DNA of 64,000 bases, taken from assembly GCF_038002225.1 (NCBI RefSeq), contig NZ_JBBOCA010000001.1:2480001-2544000 (forward strand). The letters run 5' to 3'. Under the pieces are notes generated by a model. It worked only from the letters and a program-made list of their open reading frames with translations, was not told the origin of the DNA and ran no database searches. Numbering within the stretch: position 1 is the first letter of the stretch; each line of letters begins with the position of its first letter. Source of the DNA: Paenibacillus sp. FSL R7-0204. Lineage in GTDB: Bacteria > Bacillota > Bacilli > Paenibacillales > Paenibacillaceae. Positions 43,392 to 52,666 of this stretch are shown piece by piece. Made by a program: the position numbers and the translations under genes.

Positions 43392-44897
43392 ATGAGTAAG
43401 AAAAAGAAACACTTCTCCTTGTTGTTGACAACGCTTTTAACCGTTTCACTGGCGCTAACGGCGTGCGGGGGGAACAGTAAGAACAATGCAGGCGGGGAAG
43501 CAGCTTCAGGCGGCAACAAAGCCTCGGAGGCTACCGAAAAGCCAGTAGAGCTGATCTGGTACACGATTGGGCCACCGCAGAAAGATATGGACAAGGTGCT
43601 CACAGAAGTCAATAAATACACACTTGAGAAAATCAACGCCACACTGAATATCAAAATGATCGACTTCGGCGACTATACACAAAAAATGCAGGTTATGGCA
43701 GCTTCCGGTGAGCCGATGGATATCCTGTTCACCTCTTCCTGGGCCTTCGATTATGTGCAGAATGCACGTAAGGGTGCCTTCCTGCAGCTTGATGATCTGC
43801 TGAAGAATCAGGGCAAGGGCATTGTGGATACGATTGATCCGGCTTTCCTGGAAGGCTCCAAGGTAGACGGTCACAACTATGCGATTCCTGCGAACAAAGA
43901 GCTTCCGGCTCAAGAGGTGTTCCGCTTCAACAAAGAGCTGCTCGACAAATACAAGCTGGATCTGACCAGCGTGAAGACGATGGCCGACCTGGAGCCGCTG
44001 CTCAAAACCATCAAGGAAAACGAGCCTGGAATCACTCCCTATGCGATGGTTAAGGACTTCATGCCGATCATGCCTTTTGACTATGTGATTGAGAAGATGC
44101 CGATGGCTGTCTATATGGACACCAAGGACTACAAAGTGGTCAACATCCTGGAAACTCCAGAGATCAAGGAAGCGCTTAAGACCGTCCGCAAATTCTATCA
44201 GGCTGGCTACATCTCTCCTGAAGTAGCGACTATAAGCTCGGTAGATGACCTGTACAAATCGGGTAAATGGTTCACCGATCGCGCCTCGACCCAGCCGCTG
44301 GCTGACAATTTGTGGTCCGCCAGCTATGGTTATCCAGTCGTGTCGACTCCAGCCAGTAAGCCTTATATCTACAACTGGTCCGTAATGGGTTCCATGCAGG
44401 CTATCTCGGCTAACTCCGCGTATCCTGAGAAAGCGATGGAATTCCTGAACCTGCTGAACACAGATCCTAAGCTGCGCAATATGATTGACTCCGGGATCGA
44501 AGGTGTGCATTACGAAAAAATTAGTGAGAATATGATGAAGAATCTGCCAGACGCGAAGAACTATGATATGTCAACGTTCTCCTTGGGCAACATCATGATT
44601 ACCTATCTGAATGAAGGCGACCCTGAGAACAAATGGGAAGAATTCAAGAAGTTCAATGATGCCGGTATCAACGCACCGCTGCTCGGCTTCAACTTCGATA
44701 CGTCCAAGGTGACGAATGAAATCGCCGCTGTTCAGAACGTGAAGGAAGAATTCTGGGCACCGCTGATGACCGGATCTGTAGATTCGGAAGAATACCTGAC
44801 CAAGGCTAACGAGAAATTGAAGGCTGCCGGTCTGGATAAAATTATTGCCGAAGCTCAAACACAGATCGACGCCTGGAAAGCAGCGAATAATAAGTAG
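43392..44897 (+). CDS. ABC transporter substrate-binding lipoprotein (DUF3502 type)
   Basis: The extracellular receptor for the oligosaccharide importer of the N-glycan locus. Of 501 residues, the signal peptide MSKKKKHFSLLLTTLLTVSL ends with lipobox LTAC and Cys25 is the lipid-modified residue. A Gly/Asn/Ser-rich tether (26-50) follows. The mature domain starts PVELIWYTIGPPQKDMDKVLTEVNKYTLEKINA and runs as SBP family 1 with a DUF3502-type C-terminal part (about 350-500). A terminator-like hairpin separates it from the two permease genes, a common way to keep binding protein in excess. No ATPase gene is present; such importers borrow a shared MsmK/MsmX-type ATPase. Confidence 0.92.
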   Translation: MSKKKKHFSLLLTTLLTVSLALTACGGNSKNNAGGEAASGGNKASEATEKPVELIWYTIGPPQKDMDKVLTEVNKYTLEKINATLNIKMIDFGDYTQKMQVMAASGEPMDILFTSSWAFDYVQNARKGAFLQLDDLLKNQGKGIVDTIDPAFLEGSKVDGHNYAIPANKELPAQEVFRFNKELLDKYKLDLTSVKTMADLEPLLKTIKENEPGITPYAMVKDFMPIMPFDYVIEKMPMAVYMDTKDYKVVNILETPEIKEALKTVRKFYQAGYISPEVATISSVDDLYKSGKWFTDRASTQPLADNLWSASYGYPVVSTPASKPYIYNWSVMGSMQAISANSAYPEKAMEFLNLLNTDPKLRNMIDSGIEGVHYEKISENMMKNLPDAKNYDMSTFSLGNIMITYLNEGDPENKWEEFKKFNDAGINAPLLGFNFDTSKVTNEIAAVQNVKEEFWAPLMTGSVDSEEYLTKANEKLKAAGLDKIIAEAQTQIDAWKAANNK

Positions 44898-44910
44898 CAT
44901 TCTATTAGAG

Positions 44911-44946
44911 GATCGGGCGGGTGATTAGACTTGGCCCGATCTTTTT
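44911..44946 (+). terminator. attenuating terminator between binding protein and permeases
   Basis: GATCGGGC pairs with GCCCGATC, followed by TTTTT. It lies within the operon, so partial read-through is expected. Confidence 0.8.
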
Positions 44947-44988
44947 GTATAAACGGAAGAATTTTCCGGCATAGGAGGAACTAGAAGT

Positions 44989-45915
44989 ATGGGGAAAATA
45001 GGAAAGTCCGCCAAGGATATATTGAGAAATAAAGTGCTGCTGTTTATGGTTCTGCCGGGCACACTGTGGTTTTTATTCTTCTCTTACCTGCCGATGGTGG
45101 GTACGGTCATTGCGTTTAAGCAGTACCGCTTCAGCCGGGATGGCTTCTGGGCCAGCATCATCAACAGCAAGTGGGTCGGCTGGGATAATTTCAAATTTCT
45201 GTTCAGCACTAATGACGCCTATCTGATCACACGCAATACTCTTTTATATAACATAGCCTTCATCGGCCTGGGCCTGATTCTGTCGGTCCTGCTGGCGGTG
45301 GTGCTGTCCGAGATTGCCAATAAAAAACTGGCCAAGTTCTATCAGACAGGCATGTTCCTGCCGTATTTTCTGTCCTGGGTCGTTGTGGGCTACTTCGCAT
45401 TCAGCTTCCTGAGCTCGGAGCGGGGCCTGCTTAACTCCCTGTTCGGCAGCAATATCGCCTGGTACTCGGAATCAAAATACTGGCCGTTCATTATTATATT
45501 CGTATTCCTCTGGAAGGCCGTCGGCTATAACAGCGTGGTCTATCTCGCCGCCATTATGGGTATAGACAAATCCCTCTACGAAGCCGCAATGATCGACGGA
45601 GCCAGCAAGCTCCAGCAGATCCGCAGTATCACGCTGCCGATGCTGAAGCCGATCATTATCATCATGACGCTGCTTGCGATCGGGAAGATTTTCTATGCCG
45701 ATTTCGGGCTGTTCTATCAGGTGCCGAGAGATTCGGGGACGCTCTACAGCGTGACTAACGTAATCGATACGTATGTATACCGTGGACTTAAGACTACCGG
45801 CGAGATCGGAATGAGTACGGCTGCGGGCCTATATCAATCAGTGGTCGGGTTCGTGCTGGTTCTTACCTCTAATTACATCGTGCGCAAATTCGATAAGGAC
45901 AGTGCATTATTCTAG
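44989..45915 (+). CDS. carbohydrate ABC transporter permease (LplB type)
   Basis: A 308-residue permease with about six helices. It has the BPD_transp EAA loop LYEAAMIDGASKLQQIRSITLPMLKPIIIIM at about 195-225. FLFFSYLPMVGTVIAFKQYRF at the N-terminus and the SEIANKKLAKFYQTGMFLPYFLSWVVVGYF stretch mark the LplB/YtcP-partner subfamily that works with DUF3502-type binding proteins. GGAGGAACT precedes the ATG. The second permease gene follows after 29 bases. It forms the heteromeric channel of the importer. Confidence 0.93.
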   Translation: MGKIGKSAKDILRNKVLLFMVLPGTLWFLFFSYLPMVGTVIAFKQYRFSRDGFWASIINSKWVGWDNFKFLFSTNDAYLITRNTLLYNIAFIGLGLILSVLLAVVLSEIANKKLAKFYQTGMFLPYFLSWVVVGYFAFSFLSSERGLLNSLFGSNIAWYSESKYWPFIIIFVFLWKAVGYNSVVYLAAIMGIDKSLYEAAMIDGASKLQQIRSITLPMLKPIIIIMTLLAIGKIFYADFGLFYQVPRDSGTLYSVTNVIDTYVYRGLKTTGEIGMSTAAGLYQSVVGFVLVLTSNYIVRKFDKDSALF

Positions 45916-45944
45916 GGAAAATTAAGGAAAGTGAGGTCATCCAA

Positions 45945-46862
45945 ATGTCTGCTAACGCTGCGAAATCGCGCGATTTCCATCGGCTGTCGCCGGTGCTGAG
46001 TACCATCTTCAACTGTATCGCCGGAGGCTTTGCCATCTTGTGTATCTTCCCGTTCCTGTTCGTTGTCCTCATCTCGTTCACGGACGAAGGGGCGCTTGCG
46101 CGGGACGGCTATCGGTTAATTCCGGCCAAATGGAGTCTGGAAGCCTACAAATATGTATTTAGCTCAGGGGACACGCTGCTTCGTTCGTACGGAGTGACCA
46201 TTGCGGTAACCGTCATCGGTACGATTGTCAGCCTGCTTATTATTTCACTTTATGCCTATGCCATTTCTCGTAAAAGCTTCAAATACCGCAATTTCTTCGC
46301 GTTCTTTTCCTTTTTCACGATGCTGTTTAACGGCGGGCTGGTTCCGACCTATATTGTGGTAACACAGATGCTGGGCCTGAAGGACAGCATTTGGGCGCTG
46401 GTGCTGCCGCTGGCGGTGAATGCTTTTTACATTATGATTCTGCGTACCTTCTATATTACCAGTGTGCCTGATGCGCTGATCGAATCGGCCAAAATCGACG
46501 GCGCGGGAGAGTTCCGCACCTTCCTGAAAATTGTGCTGCCGCTGTCCCTTCCGGGCCTGGCGACGATCGGGCTGTTCAGCACGCTCGGGTACTGGAACGA
46601 CTGGTTCAACGCCCTGCTCTATATTGACAATCCGAACCTGGTGCCGCTGCAGTCCATGCTGATGCGCATTGAGACAAGCATGCAGTTCATTCTGCAGAAC
46701 TCGCAGAACAGTTCATTAAGCCTGGAGGCCCTACGCAACATGCCGCAGGATACCTCGCGTATGGCGATGGTGGTGCTGGCTACAGGACCGATTATCTTCG
46801 CTTATCCGTTCTTCCAGCGTTACTTCATTCAGGGTCTTACGGTTGGGGCAGTTAAGGAGTAA
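45945..46862 (+). CDS. carbohydrate ABC transporter permease (LplC/YtcP type)
   Basis: A 305-residue permease with six helices, second subunit of the channel. RYFIQGLTVGAVKE at the C-terminus is the standard ending of the LplC class. The EAA loop IESAKIDGAGEFRTFLKIVLPLSLPGLATIGLF is at about 180-212. GNDWFN-type sequence (YWNDWFNALLYI) follows it. Together with the preceding permease and the lipoprotein it makes a complete importer apart from the ATPase. A GH3 gene starts about 60 bases downstream, apparently in the same operon. Confidence 0.93.
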   Translation: MSANAAKSRDFHRLSPVLSTIFNCIAGGFAILCIFPFLFVVLISFTDEGALARDGYRLIPAKWSLEAYKYVFSSGDTLLRSYGVTIAVTVIGTIVSLLIISLYAYAISRKSFKYRNFFAFFSFFTMLFNGGLVPTYIVVTQMLGLKDSIWALVLPLAVNAFYIMILRTFYITSVPDALIESAKIDGAGEFRTFLKIVLPLSLPGLATIGLFSTLGYWNDWFNALLYIDNPNLVPLQSMLMRIETSMQFILQNSQNSSLSLEALRNMPQDTSRMAMVVLATGPIIFAYPFFQRYFIQGLTVGAVKE

Positions 46863-46923
46863 GCTTCGAATCCAAATCTTAAATATATTTTATATAGATC
46901 AAAGGAGAGAGGGTGGAGCCAGG

Positions 46924-49218
46924 ATGTTATATAGAGACCGTACACAGCCCGTCAAAGAGCGGACAGAGCATCTGCTTGGGCTGATGACGCCGGAAGAGAA
47001 GGTCGGCCAGCTGGTGCAGCTGTTCGGATGGCAGACCTATGATCATACAGATGGAACGATAGAGTTGACAGAAGACTTCAAGCGCCAGATCCGCGAAGGC
47101 GGTGTCGGCGCATTATACGGAACCCTGCGTGCCGATCCCTGGACAGGGGTTACGCTGGAGAGCGGGCTGGATGCGCGGGCTGGAGCGGAGGCAGTGAATT
47201 CGATTCAGCGTTATGCCCTTGAGCATTCCAGGCTGGGTATTCCGCTCTTAATCGGTGAGGAGTGCTCACATGGTCATATGGCCATCGGGGCCACGGTATT
47301 TCCGGTTCCGCTGCTGATCGGCAGCACCTGGAATGTGGACCTCTACCGGGAGATGTCCCAGGCGGTCGCGCGCGAGACCCGTGCTCAGGGCGGCGCTGTA
47401 ACCTATTCCCCGGTGCTGGATGTGGTACGTGATCCGCGCTGGGGCCGGACCGAGGAATGCTTCGGAGAAGATCCGTATCTCATCGGCGAATATGCCGTAG
47501 CGTCTGTGGAAGGACTACAGGGCGACCGGCTGGACAGCGCGTCCAGCGTGGGGGCAACCCTCAAGCACTTCGTTGCTTATGGCAGCTCTGAGGGCGGCCG
47601 GAATGCTGGTCCGGCGCATATCGGCAAGCGCGAGCTGCTGGAAGTCGATATGTACCCGTTCCGCAAAGCGGTGGAAGCCGGTGCGGTCTCCATTATGCCG
47701 GCCTATAACGAGATTGACGGCGTGCCTTGCACTACGAACCGGGAGCTGCTGGAAGAGATTCTGCGCGGTGAATGGGGCTTCGAGGGCATGGTCATTACCG
47801 ATTGCGGTGCGATCGATATGCTGGCCTCGGGCCATGATACAGCGGACAGCGGGGAGGATGCAGCCGTACAGGCACTTACCGCCGGGATTGATATGGAGAT
47901 GTCCGGCGTGATGTTCGGCGGATATCTGCTTACGGCGCTGCGCTCCGGACGGCTGGATGAGAAGCTGGTGGACCAGGCGGCAGCGCGTGTGCTGGAGCTG
48001 AAGTTCCGGCTGGGCCTGTTTGAGCAGCCATATGCCGATCCTGATGTGGCAGAGCAGGTGATCGGCAGCGCGGAACATGCGGAGCTGGCGCGGAGCGTTG
48101 CGGCAGAAGGGATTGTGCTGCTGAAGAATAACGGCATTCTTCCGCTGGCGAAGGATAAGGGTACGGTTGCCGTGATTGGGCCGAACGCAGACATCGGCTA
48201 CAATCAGCTTGGCGATTACACCTCGCCGCAGCCGCGTGACCGTGTGGTTACAGTGTTGGCTGGAATACGGGCCAAGCTTGCCGTGCAGCCGGAGCGGGTA
48301 GGTTATGCACCAGGCTGCCGGATCAAGGACAACTCCACCGAGGGCTTCGAGCTTGCGCGTAAGGTGGCGGCCGAAGCGGATATTATTGTGCTGGCCCTCG
48401 GCGGGTCGAGTGCCCGTGACTTCGGTGAAGGCAGCATCGATCTGCGGACCGGAGCCTCGAAGGTGACGGAGAATACGCTTAGCGATATGGACTGCGGCGA
48501 AGGCATCGACCGCATGTCACTTCATCTGTCCGGTGTTCAGCTGGAGCTGATGAAGGAGCTGAAGGCGATTGGCAAGCCGGTAGTCGTTGTGTATATCAAC
48601 GGACGTCCCATTGCCGAGCCGTGGATTGATGAGCAGGCGGATGCCATTCTGGAAGCCTGGTATCCGGGTCAGGAGGGCGGTCATGCCATTGCTGATATCC
48701 TGTTCGGCGATGTCAATCCGTCCGGCAGGCTGACTCTCTCCCTCCCTGAGGATGTAGGGCAACTGCCAGTGTATTACTTAGGCAAACGTTCCCGGGGAGT
48801 ACGCTATCTGGAAGGGAATTCGCAGCCGCGTTATCCGTTCGGCTTCGGACTCAGCTATACCGAATTCAGCTATAGCGGAATACAGGTAGAGCCAGCGGTG
48901 ATCACAGCAGACGGAACGGCTGAGGTTACAGTGGAAGTGGAGAACACAGGCTCCCGCAGCGGTGCGGAGGTCGTGCAGCTATATATTTCCGATCTGGTCA
49001 GTAAGGTGACTAGACCGGCCAAGGAACTCAAGGGCTTCCGCAAGATCGTACTGGAGCCGGGAGAGAAGCAGAAGGTGAGCTTCACGTTGAATGCAGAGCA
49101 TCTAAGCTATATCGGGACGGATTATAAGCTGGTGGTCGAGCCGGGAAGCTTCCGAATCGGTGTCGGCAGGAATGTGAACGATACGCTGAATATAGATCTT
49201 ACGGTTACGGAGGACTAA
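46924..49218 (+). CDS. GH3 family beta-glycosidase
   Basis: A 764-residue cytosolic enzyme. The TIM-barrel domain (about 20-330) has KHFVAYGSSEGGRN and the nucleophile Asp in MVITDCGAIDML at about 290. The alpha/beta sandwich domain (about 370-600) contains GGSSARDFGEGSIDLRTG and SDMDCGEGIDRMSL. The Fn3-like domain (about 660-760) closes the chain. The barrel lacks the KH(F)PGHG sequence of bacterial NagZ hexosaminidases, so a beta-glucosidase or beta-xylosidase type is more likely than N-acetylglucosaminidase. Its role in N-glycan breakdown is therefore unclear; plants carry core xylose, which a beta-xylosidase could remove. The ATG at 46924 is chosen because upstream sequence runs into the permease gene. 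Confidence 0.88.
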   Translation: MLYRDRTQPVKERTEHLLGLMTPEEKVGQLVQLFGWQTYDHTDGTIELTEDFKRQIREGGVGALYGTLRADPWTGVTLESGLDARAGAEAVNSIQRYALEHSRLGIPLLIGEECSHGHMAIGATVFPVPLLIGSTWNVDLYREMSQAVARETRAQGGAVTYSPVLDVVRDPRWGRTEECFGEDPYLIGEYAVASVEGLQGDRLDSASSVGATLKHFVAYGSSEGGRNAGPAHIGKRELLEVDMYPFRKAVEAGAVSIMPAYNEIDGVPCTTNRELLEEILRGEWGFEGMVITDCGAIDMLASGHDTADSGEDAAVQALTAGIDMEMSGVMFGGYLLTALRSGRLDEKLVDQAAARVLELKFRLGLFEQPYADPDVAEQVIGSAEHAELARSVAAEGIVLLKNNGILPLAKDKGTVAVIGPNADIGYNQLGDYTSPQPRDRVVTVLAGIRAKLAVQPERVGYAPGCRIKDNSTEGFELARKVAAEADIIVLALGGSSARDFGEGSIDLRTGASKVTENTLSDMDCGEGIDRMSLHLSGVQLELMKELKAIGKPVVVVYINGRPIAEPWIDEQADAILEAWYPGQEGGHAIADILFGDVNPSGRLTLSLPEDVGQLPVYYLGKRSRGVRYLEGNSQPRYPFGFGLSYTEFSYSGIQVEPAVITADGTAEVTVEVENTGSRSGAEVVQLYISDLVSKVTRPAKELKGFRKIVLEPGEKQKVSFTLNAEHLSYIGTDYKLVVEPGSFRIGVGRNVNDTLNIDLTVTED

Positions 49219-49220
49219 AG

Positions 49221-52200
49221 ATGGAGCAGATACACATCGAACGGATTAACCGGTTCATCCGGGAATGCTCACAGCAGCAGTGGCTGGAATACCGGGTGCT
49301 TGACGACTGGAAAGTCTTCTCCACCATCTACCGGCAGCCGGGACACTATGACGAAGCACAGCCTTATTCGGGCAGTGAAGCGTTCGGATTGTTTCCGAGT
49401 GTGCAAGGCACCACCTATTACTTCCGCACTACCCTGGATATCCCGGCGGACTGGACCGATGCGGACACCGGGCTGATCTTCCACTCCGGCGGCGAAGGGC
49501 TGTTGCGTGTGAACGGAGCCTCGCGGCAGGGGATTGACCGCAATCATACCTATGCTTCCCTGAATCCTCAGACGGGCGGCAGACACCCGGAGATTGAGAT
49601 TGAGCTCTATGATCCGATCCCTGAGCCGGATGATCCGCTGAATAAGCAGGCGGTCATTCAGCCGCCGGTCCGGTCGATCACCGCAGCGCTGGTCAGAGTG
49701 AATCTGCCTGTACAGTCGCTGATGTATACAGTGACCGTCATCCGGGATTCGATGCTGCTGTTGCCGGAGCAGGATTTCCGGCGTGTCCGTATGCTGGAGG
49801 CGCTGCATCAGGCGATGGATGCTTATGTGAATTTGGGACCTGCAGGCGCGGCGGACAGCAGCGGAATACAGGTGATTGAGCAGGAACTGGTGGCAAAAGT
49901 GAAGGCCATCGGCGGCAACAGTGAGGGCTTCATTCATATGATCGGGCAGTCGCATATCGACATCGCCTGGTTATGGCCTACCCGGGAGACGGTGCGCAAG
50001 ACCAGCCGGACCTTCTCAAGCGTACATGCCCTGATGGAGGAGTACCCGGAATACCGCTATGCCCAGAGCCAGCCGCAGCTGTTCGCTTATCTGAAGGACA
50101 ATGATCCAGAATTATATGAGAAGGTGAAGGCACGGATTCAGGAAGGCCGGTGGGAGCTGGTCGGCGGCATGTGGGTTGAGCCGGATCTGAATATTCCCAG
50201 CGGGGAATCCCTGATGCGGCAGATGCTGTACGGGCAGCGGTTCTACCAGGAGGAGTTCGGACAGCAGTCCGAGATTGAATGGCTGCCGGATACCTTCGGC
50301 TATTGCGCTTCCCTGCCGCAGATCCTGAAGCACGGCAAGGTCCGTTACTTCATGACCACGAAGCTCGGCTGGAATGACACGAACCTGTTCCCGTATGACC
50401 TGTTCCACTGGGTCGGCATCGACGGGACAGCGCTATTATCTTATATGAACCATGGCGTGAATGAGAATACGCTGCCGAAGGATATCCATGAGCACTGGCA
50501 GTCCTATCGCCAAAAAGCCGTTCACAGCGAGCAAATGCTGCTCTACGGACACGGGGACGGCGGCGGCGGCGTGACGAGGGAGATGCTGGAATACCTGTCG
50601 CGCTCGGAGCTGATGGTGGGTCAGCCTGCCTCCGGCTACAGCACGGCGGCAGATTTCTTCGCCGGGATCGAGCAGGCTGCACCTGAGTTGCCGGTCTGGC
50701 AGGGCGACCTCTATCTGGAGCTGCACCGGGGAACCTATACCACCCATGCGCGGAACAAACGCAATAACCGCAAGGCCGAGATTCTGTACCGGGAAGCTGA
50801 GCTATGGCAGACCCTTACAGGACACCAGTTGACACCGCAGCGGCGGGAAGAGGTAGGGCAAGCGCTGCATGAAGGCTGGAAGCTGATTCTGCTCAACCAG
50901 TTCCATGATATTATCCCTGGCTCGTCGATTCCCGAGGTCTATGAGACTTCGGACAAGGAATACAAGAACATCTTCATCCTTGGGGAGAGCAGCCTGAAGT
51001 CCGTCATGGAGGCTGCCGTATCAGCTATTGATACCCGTGGAGAGGGACAGCCTTATGTCATCCTGAACGGACTGGGCTGGACACGGGATATGGTGGCCCA
51101 GCTTGCGGTTGCTCCAGGAGTAGAGCTTACCCATCCGGCTGTATATGACGGGAACGGAACACGGCTTCCGGCAGAGCTGACTACAGCAGGAAAGCAAACG
51201 GTGCTCCGTGTGCGGGTGCCGGAGGTGCCGGCTTTCGGGTATGTAACCGTGTGGCTGCGGGAAGAGGAGCAGCAGGGGGCAAACGCATCGGATGCAGGCA
51301 ATAACTCAATCTCTGCGGCGAAATCCGCTATGTTCGATGACCGCTGGGAGACCGGCTACTACCAGCTCCAGTTCAACGAGCTGGGCGAGATCATCAGCCT
51401 GTATGACAAGGAAGCCGGACGTGAGATTGTGAAGTCCGGGGAAGCGTTGAACCGGCTGCATTTCTTCCATGACCGGCCGATTCTATGGGATGCCTGGGAT
51501 ATTGACAGCCGGTATGAGGAGCAGCCTGCCGGAGCAGCGGTGCTGCTGGAGAAGCGGCTGCTCTCCACAGGACCGGTCTGCGATGTACTGTTCTTCCGCT
51601 GGAGTCTAGGCCAATCGGAAATACAGCAGGAGCTGATCCTGTACCACACCGACAAGCGGATCGACTTCAAGACGAAGGTTCAGTGGCACGAAGCCCACAA
51701 GCTGCTGAAGGTTGGCTTCCCGATTGATGTAGTGACCAGCAGGGCCACATATGAGATTCCGTTCGGCGCACTGGAGCGGACTACGCACCGCAACACCAGC
51801 TGGGAGCAGGCACAGTACGAGGTCTGCGGTCACCGGTATGCCGATGTGTCGGAGCATGACTATGGCGTCAGCCTGCTGAACGACTGCAAATACGGCTACG
51901 ACACGCAGGGCAGCACCATCCGTCTGTCCCTGCTGCGCGCTCCGCGCTGGCCGGATCATTCAGCGGATCAGGGAGAGCATGAATTCACCTATTCGCTCTA
52001 CCCGCATACCGGAGACTGGCGTTCGGCGCATACCCAGCGCAAGGCCGCTGAGTTGAATCACGCTTCCTGCGCGGTAGCCTGCGAGGCAAGTGCAGGGCAG
52101 CATCCGTCCACCGGTTCTTTCCTTCCCTACGAAGGGAAGCAGGTAGTACTGGATACCGTCAAGCTGGCGGAAGATGGACGCGGCAGTATCCTGCGGCTGT

Positions 52201-52379
52201 ACGAATCAGCCGGTGGACGTGAGACGGTACGGATCAACTGGCCGCTGCCGCACTCCGCTCTCTATCTGTCCAATGCACTGGAGGAAGAGACTGAGCTGCT
52301 GCCGGATGAAGACGGCGTGCTGACGCTGACCTTCCATCCGTTCGAGATCAAGACGATTAAGATCATTCATGCTGGATAG
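49221..52379 (+). CDS. GH38 alpha-mannosidase, long (Ams1-like) type
   Basis: Removes alpha-mannose from imported glycans in the cytoplasm. The 1052-residue protein has an N-terminal beta-domain (about 1-230) not found in the MngB-like GH38 proteins of this window. GQSHIDIAWLWPTRET carries zinc ligands His245 and Asp247. EWLPDTFGYCASLPQIL carries the nucleophile Asp357 (also a zinc ligand), and NQFHDIIPGSSIPEVYE the last ligand His. The C-terminal half is the beta-sandwich of the family. It begins three bases after the GH3 stop and so is co-transcribed with it. The domain arrangement resembles yeast vacuolar Ams1 and its bacterial relatives. Linkage preference is unknown. Confidence 0.92.
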   Translation: MEQIHIERINRFIRECSQQQWLEYRVLDDWKVFSTIYRQPGHYDEAQPYSGSEAFGLFPSVQGTTYYFRTTLDIPADWTDADTGLIFHSGGEGLLRVNGASRQGIDRNHTYASLNPQTGGRHPEIEIELYDPIPEPDDPLNKQAVIQPPVRSITAALVRVNLPVQSLMYTVTVIRDSMLLLPEQDFRRVRMLEALHQAMDAYVNLGPAGAADSSGIQVIEQELVAKVKAIGGNSEGFIHMIGQSHIDIAWLWPTRETVRKTSRTFSSVHALMEEYPEYRYAQSQPQLFAYLKDNDPELYEKVKARIQEGRWELVGGMWVEPDLNIPSGESLMRQMLYGQRFYQEEFGQQSEIEWLPDTFGYCASLPQILKHGKVRYFMTTKLGWNDTNLFPYDLFHWVGIDGTALLSYMNHGVNENTLPKDIHEHWQSYRQKAVHSEQMLLYGHGDGGGGVTREMLEYLSRSELMVGQPASGYSTAADFFAGIEQAAPELPVWQGDLYLELHRGTYTTHARNKRNNRKAEILYREAELWQTLTGHQLTPQRREEVGQALHEGWKLILLNQFHDIIPGSSIPEVYETSDKEYKNIFILGESSLKSVMEAAVSAIDTRGEGQPYVILNGLGWTRDMVAQLAVAPGVELTHPAVYDGNGTRLPAELTTAGKQTVLRVRVPEVPAFGYVTVWLREEEQQGANASDAGNNSISAAKSAMFDDRWETGYYQLQFNELGEIISLYDKEAGREIVKSGEALNRLHFFHDRPILWDAWDIDSRYEEQPAGAAVLLEKRLLSTGPVCDVLFFRWSLGQSEIQQELILYHTDKRIDFKTKVQWHEAHKLLKVGFPIDVVTSRATYEIPFGALERTTHRNTSWEQAQYEVCGHRYADVSEHDYGVSLLNDCKYGYDTQGSTIRLSLLRAPRWPDHSADQGEHEFTYSLYPHTGDWRSAHTQRKAAELNHASCAVACEASAGQHPSTGSFLPYEGKQVVLDTVKLAEDGRGSILRLYESAGGRETVRINWPLPHSALYLSNALEEETELLPDEDGVLTLTFHPFEIKTIKIIHAG

Positions 52380-52666
52380 AAGCACACAACTATATAGATT
52401 GAACTTGGGATTTAAGTTAAGGAAAAAGTGGCGGAGGGGAATTTTGGAACTGTAGGAGCGTTAGCGTCCGCCTGAAAGCTTTCCGTAGGAAAGCTCGCAT
52501 CGTAAGCATCAGCTGTCTGCGGATTTCAACCATTAAAAAAGGAACAAATCAAGAAATCTGCAGAAGGGCAGCGGCCGGAAGTCCAAAACTTCTCTGGAGT
52601 CACTGCCAATTCCAAAAACATAAGTCCAGCTATACCAATAGATTAAGCGAGAAGGAGACTACTACC
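52380..52666. other. intergenic gap with inverted repeat
   Basis: AGCTTTCC-gta-GGAAAGCT at 52477-52495 is a perfect 8-bp stem within GCG- and CGT-rich sequence. Such stretches look like a dispersed intergenic element. There is no T tract beside it. No gene is visible. The GH125 gene has GAAGGAGA at the right end. Confidence 0.5.

Noticed and set aside
43506..44510. 334-residue antisense frame over the binding-protein gene
   Set aside because: It is a shadow of a well-supported lipoprotein gene, with no ribosome binding site or domain.
52445..52560. Riboswitch or small RNA in the gap before GH125
   Set aside because: Only one short stem is clear, no expression platform or known aptamer core could be recognised, and the stretch looks like a dispersed intergenic element.
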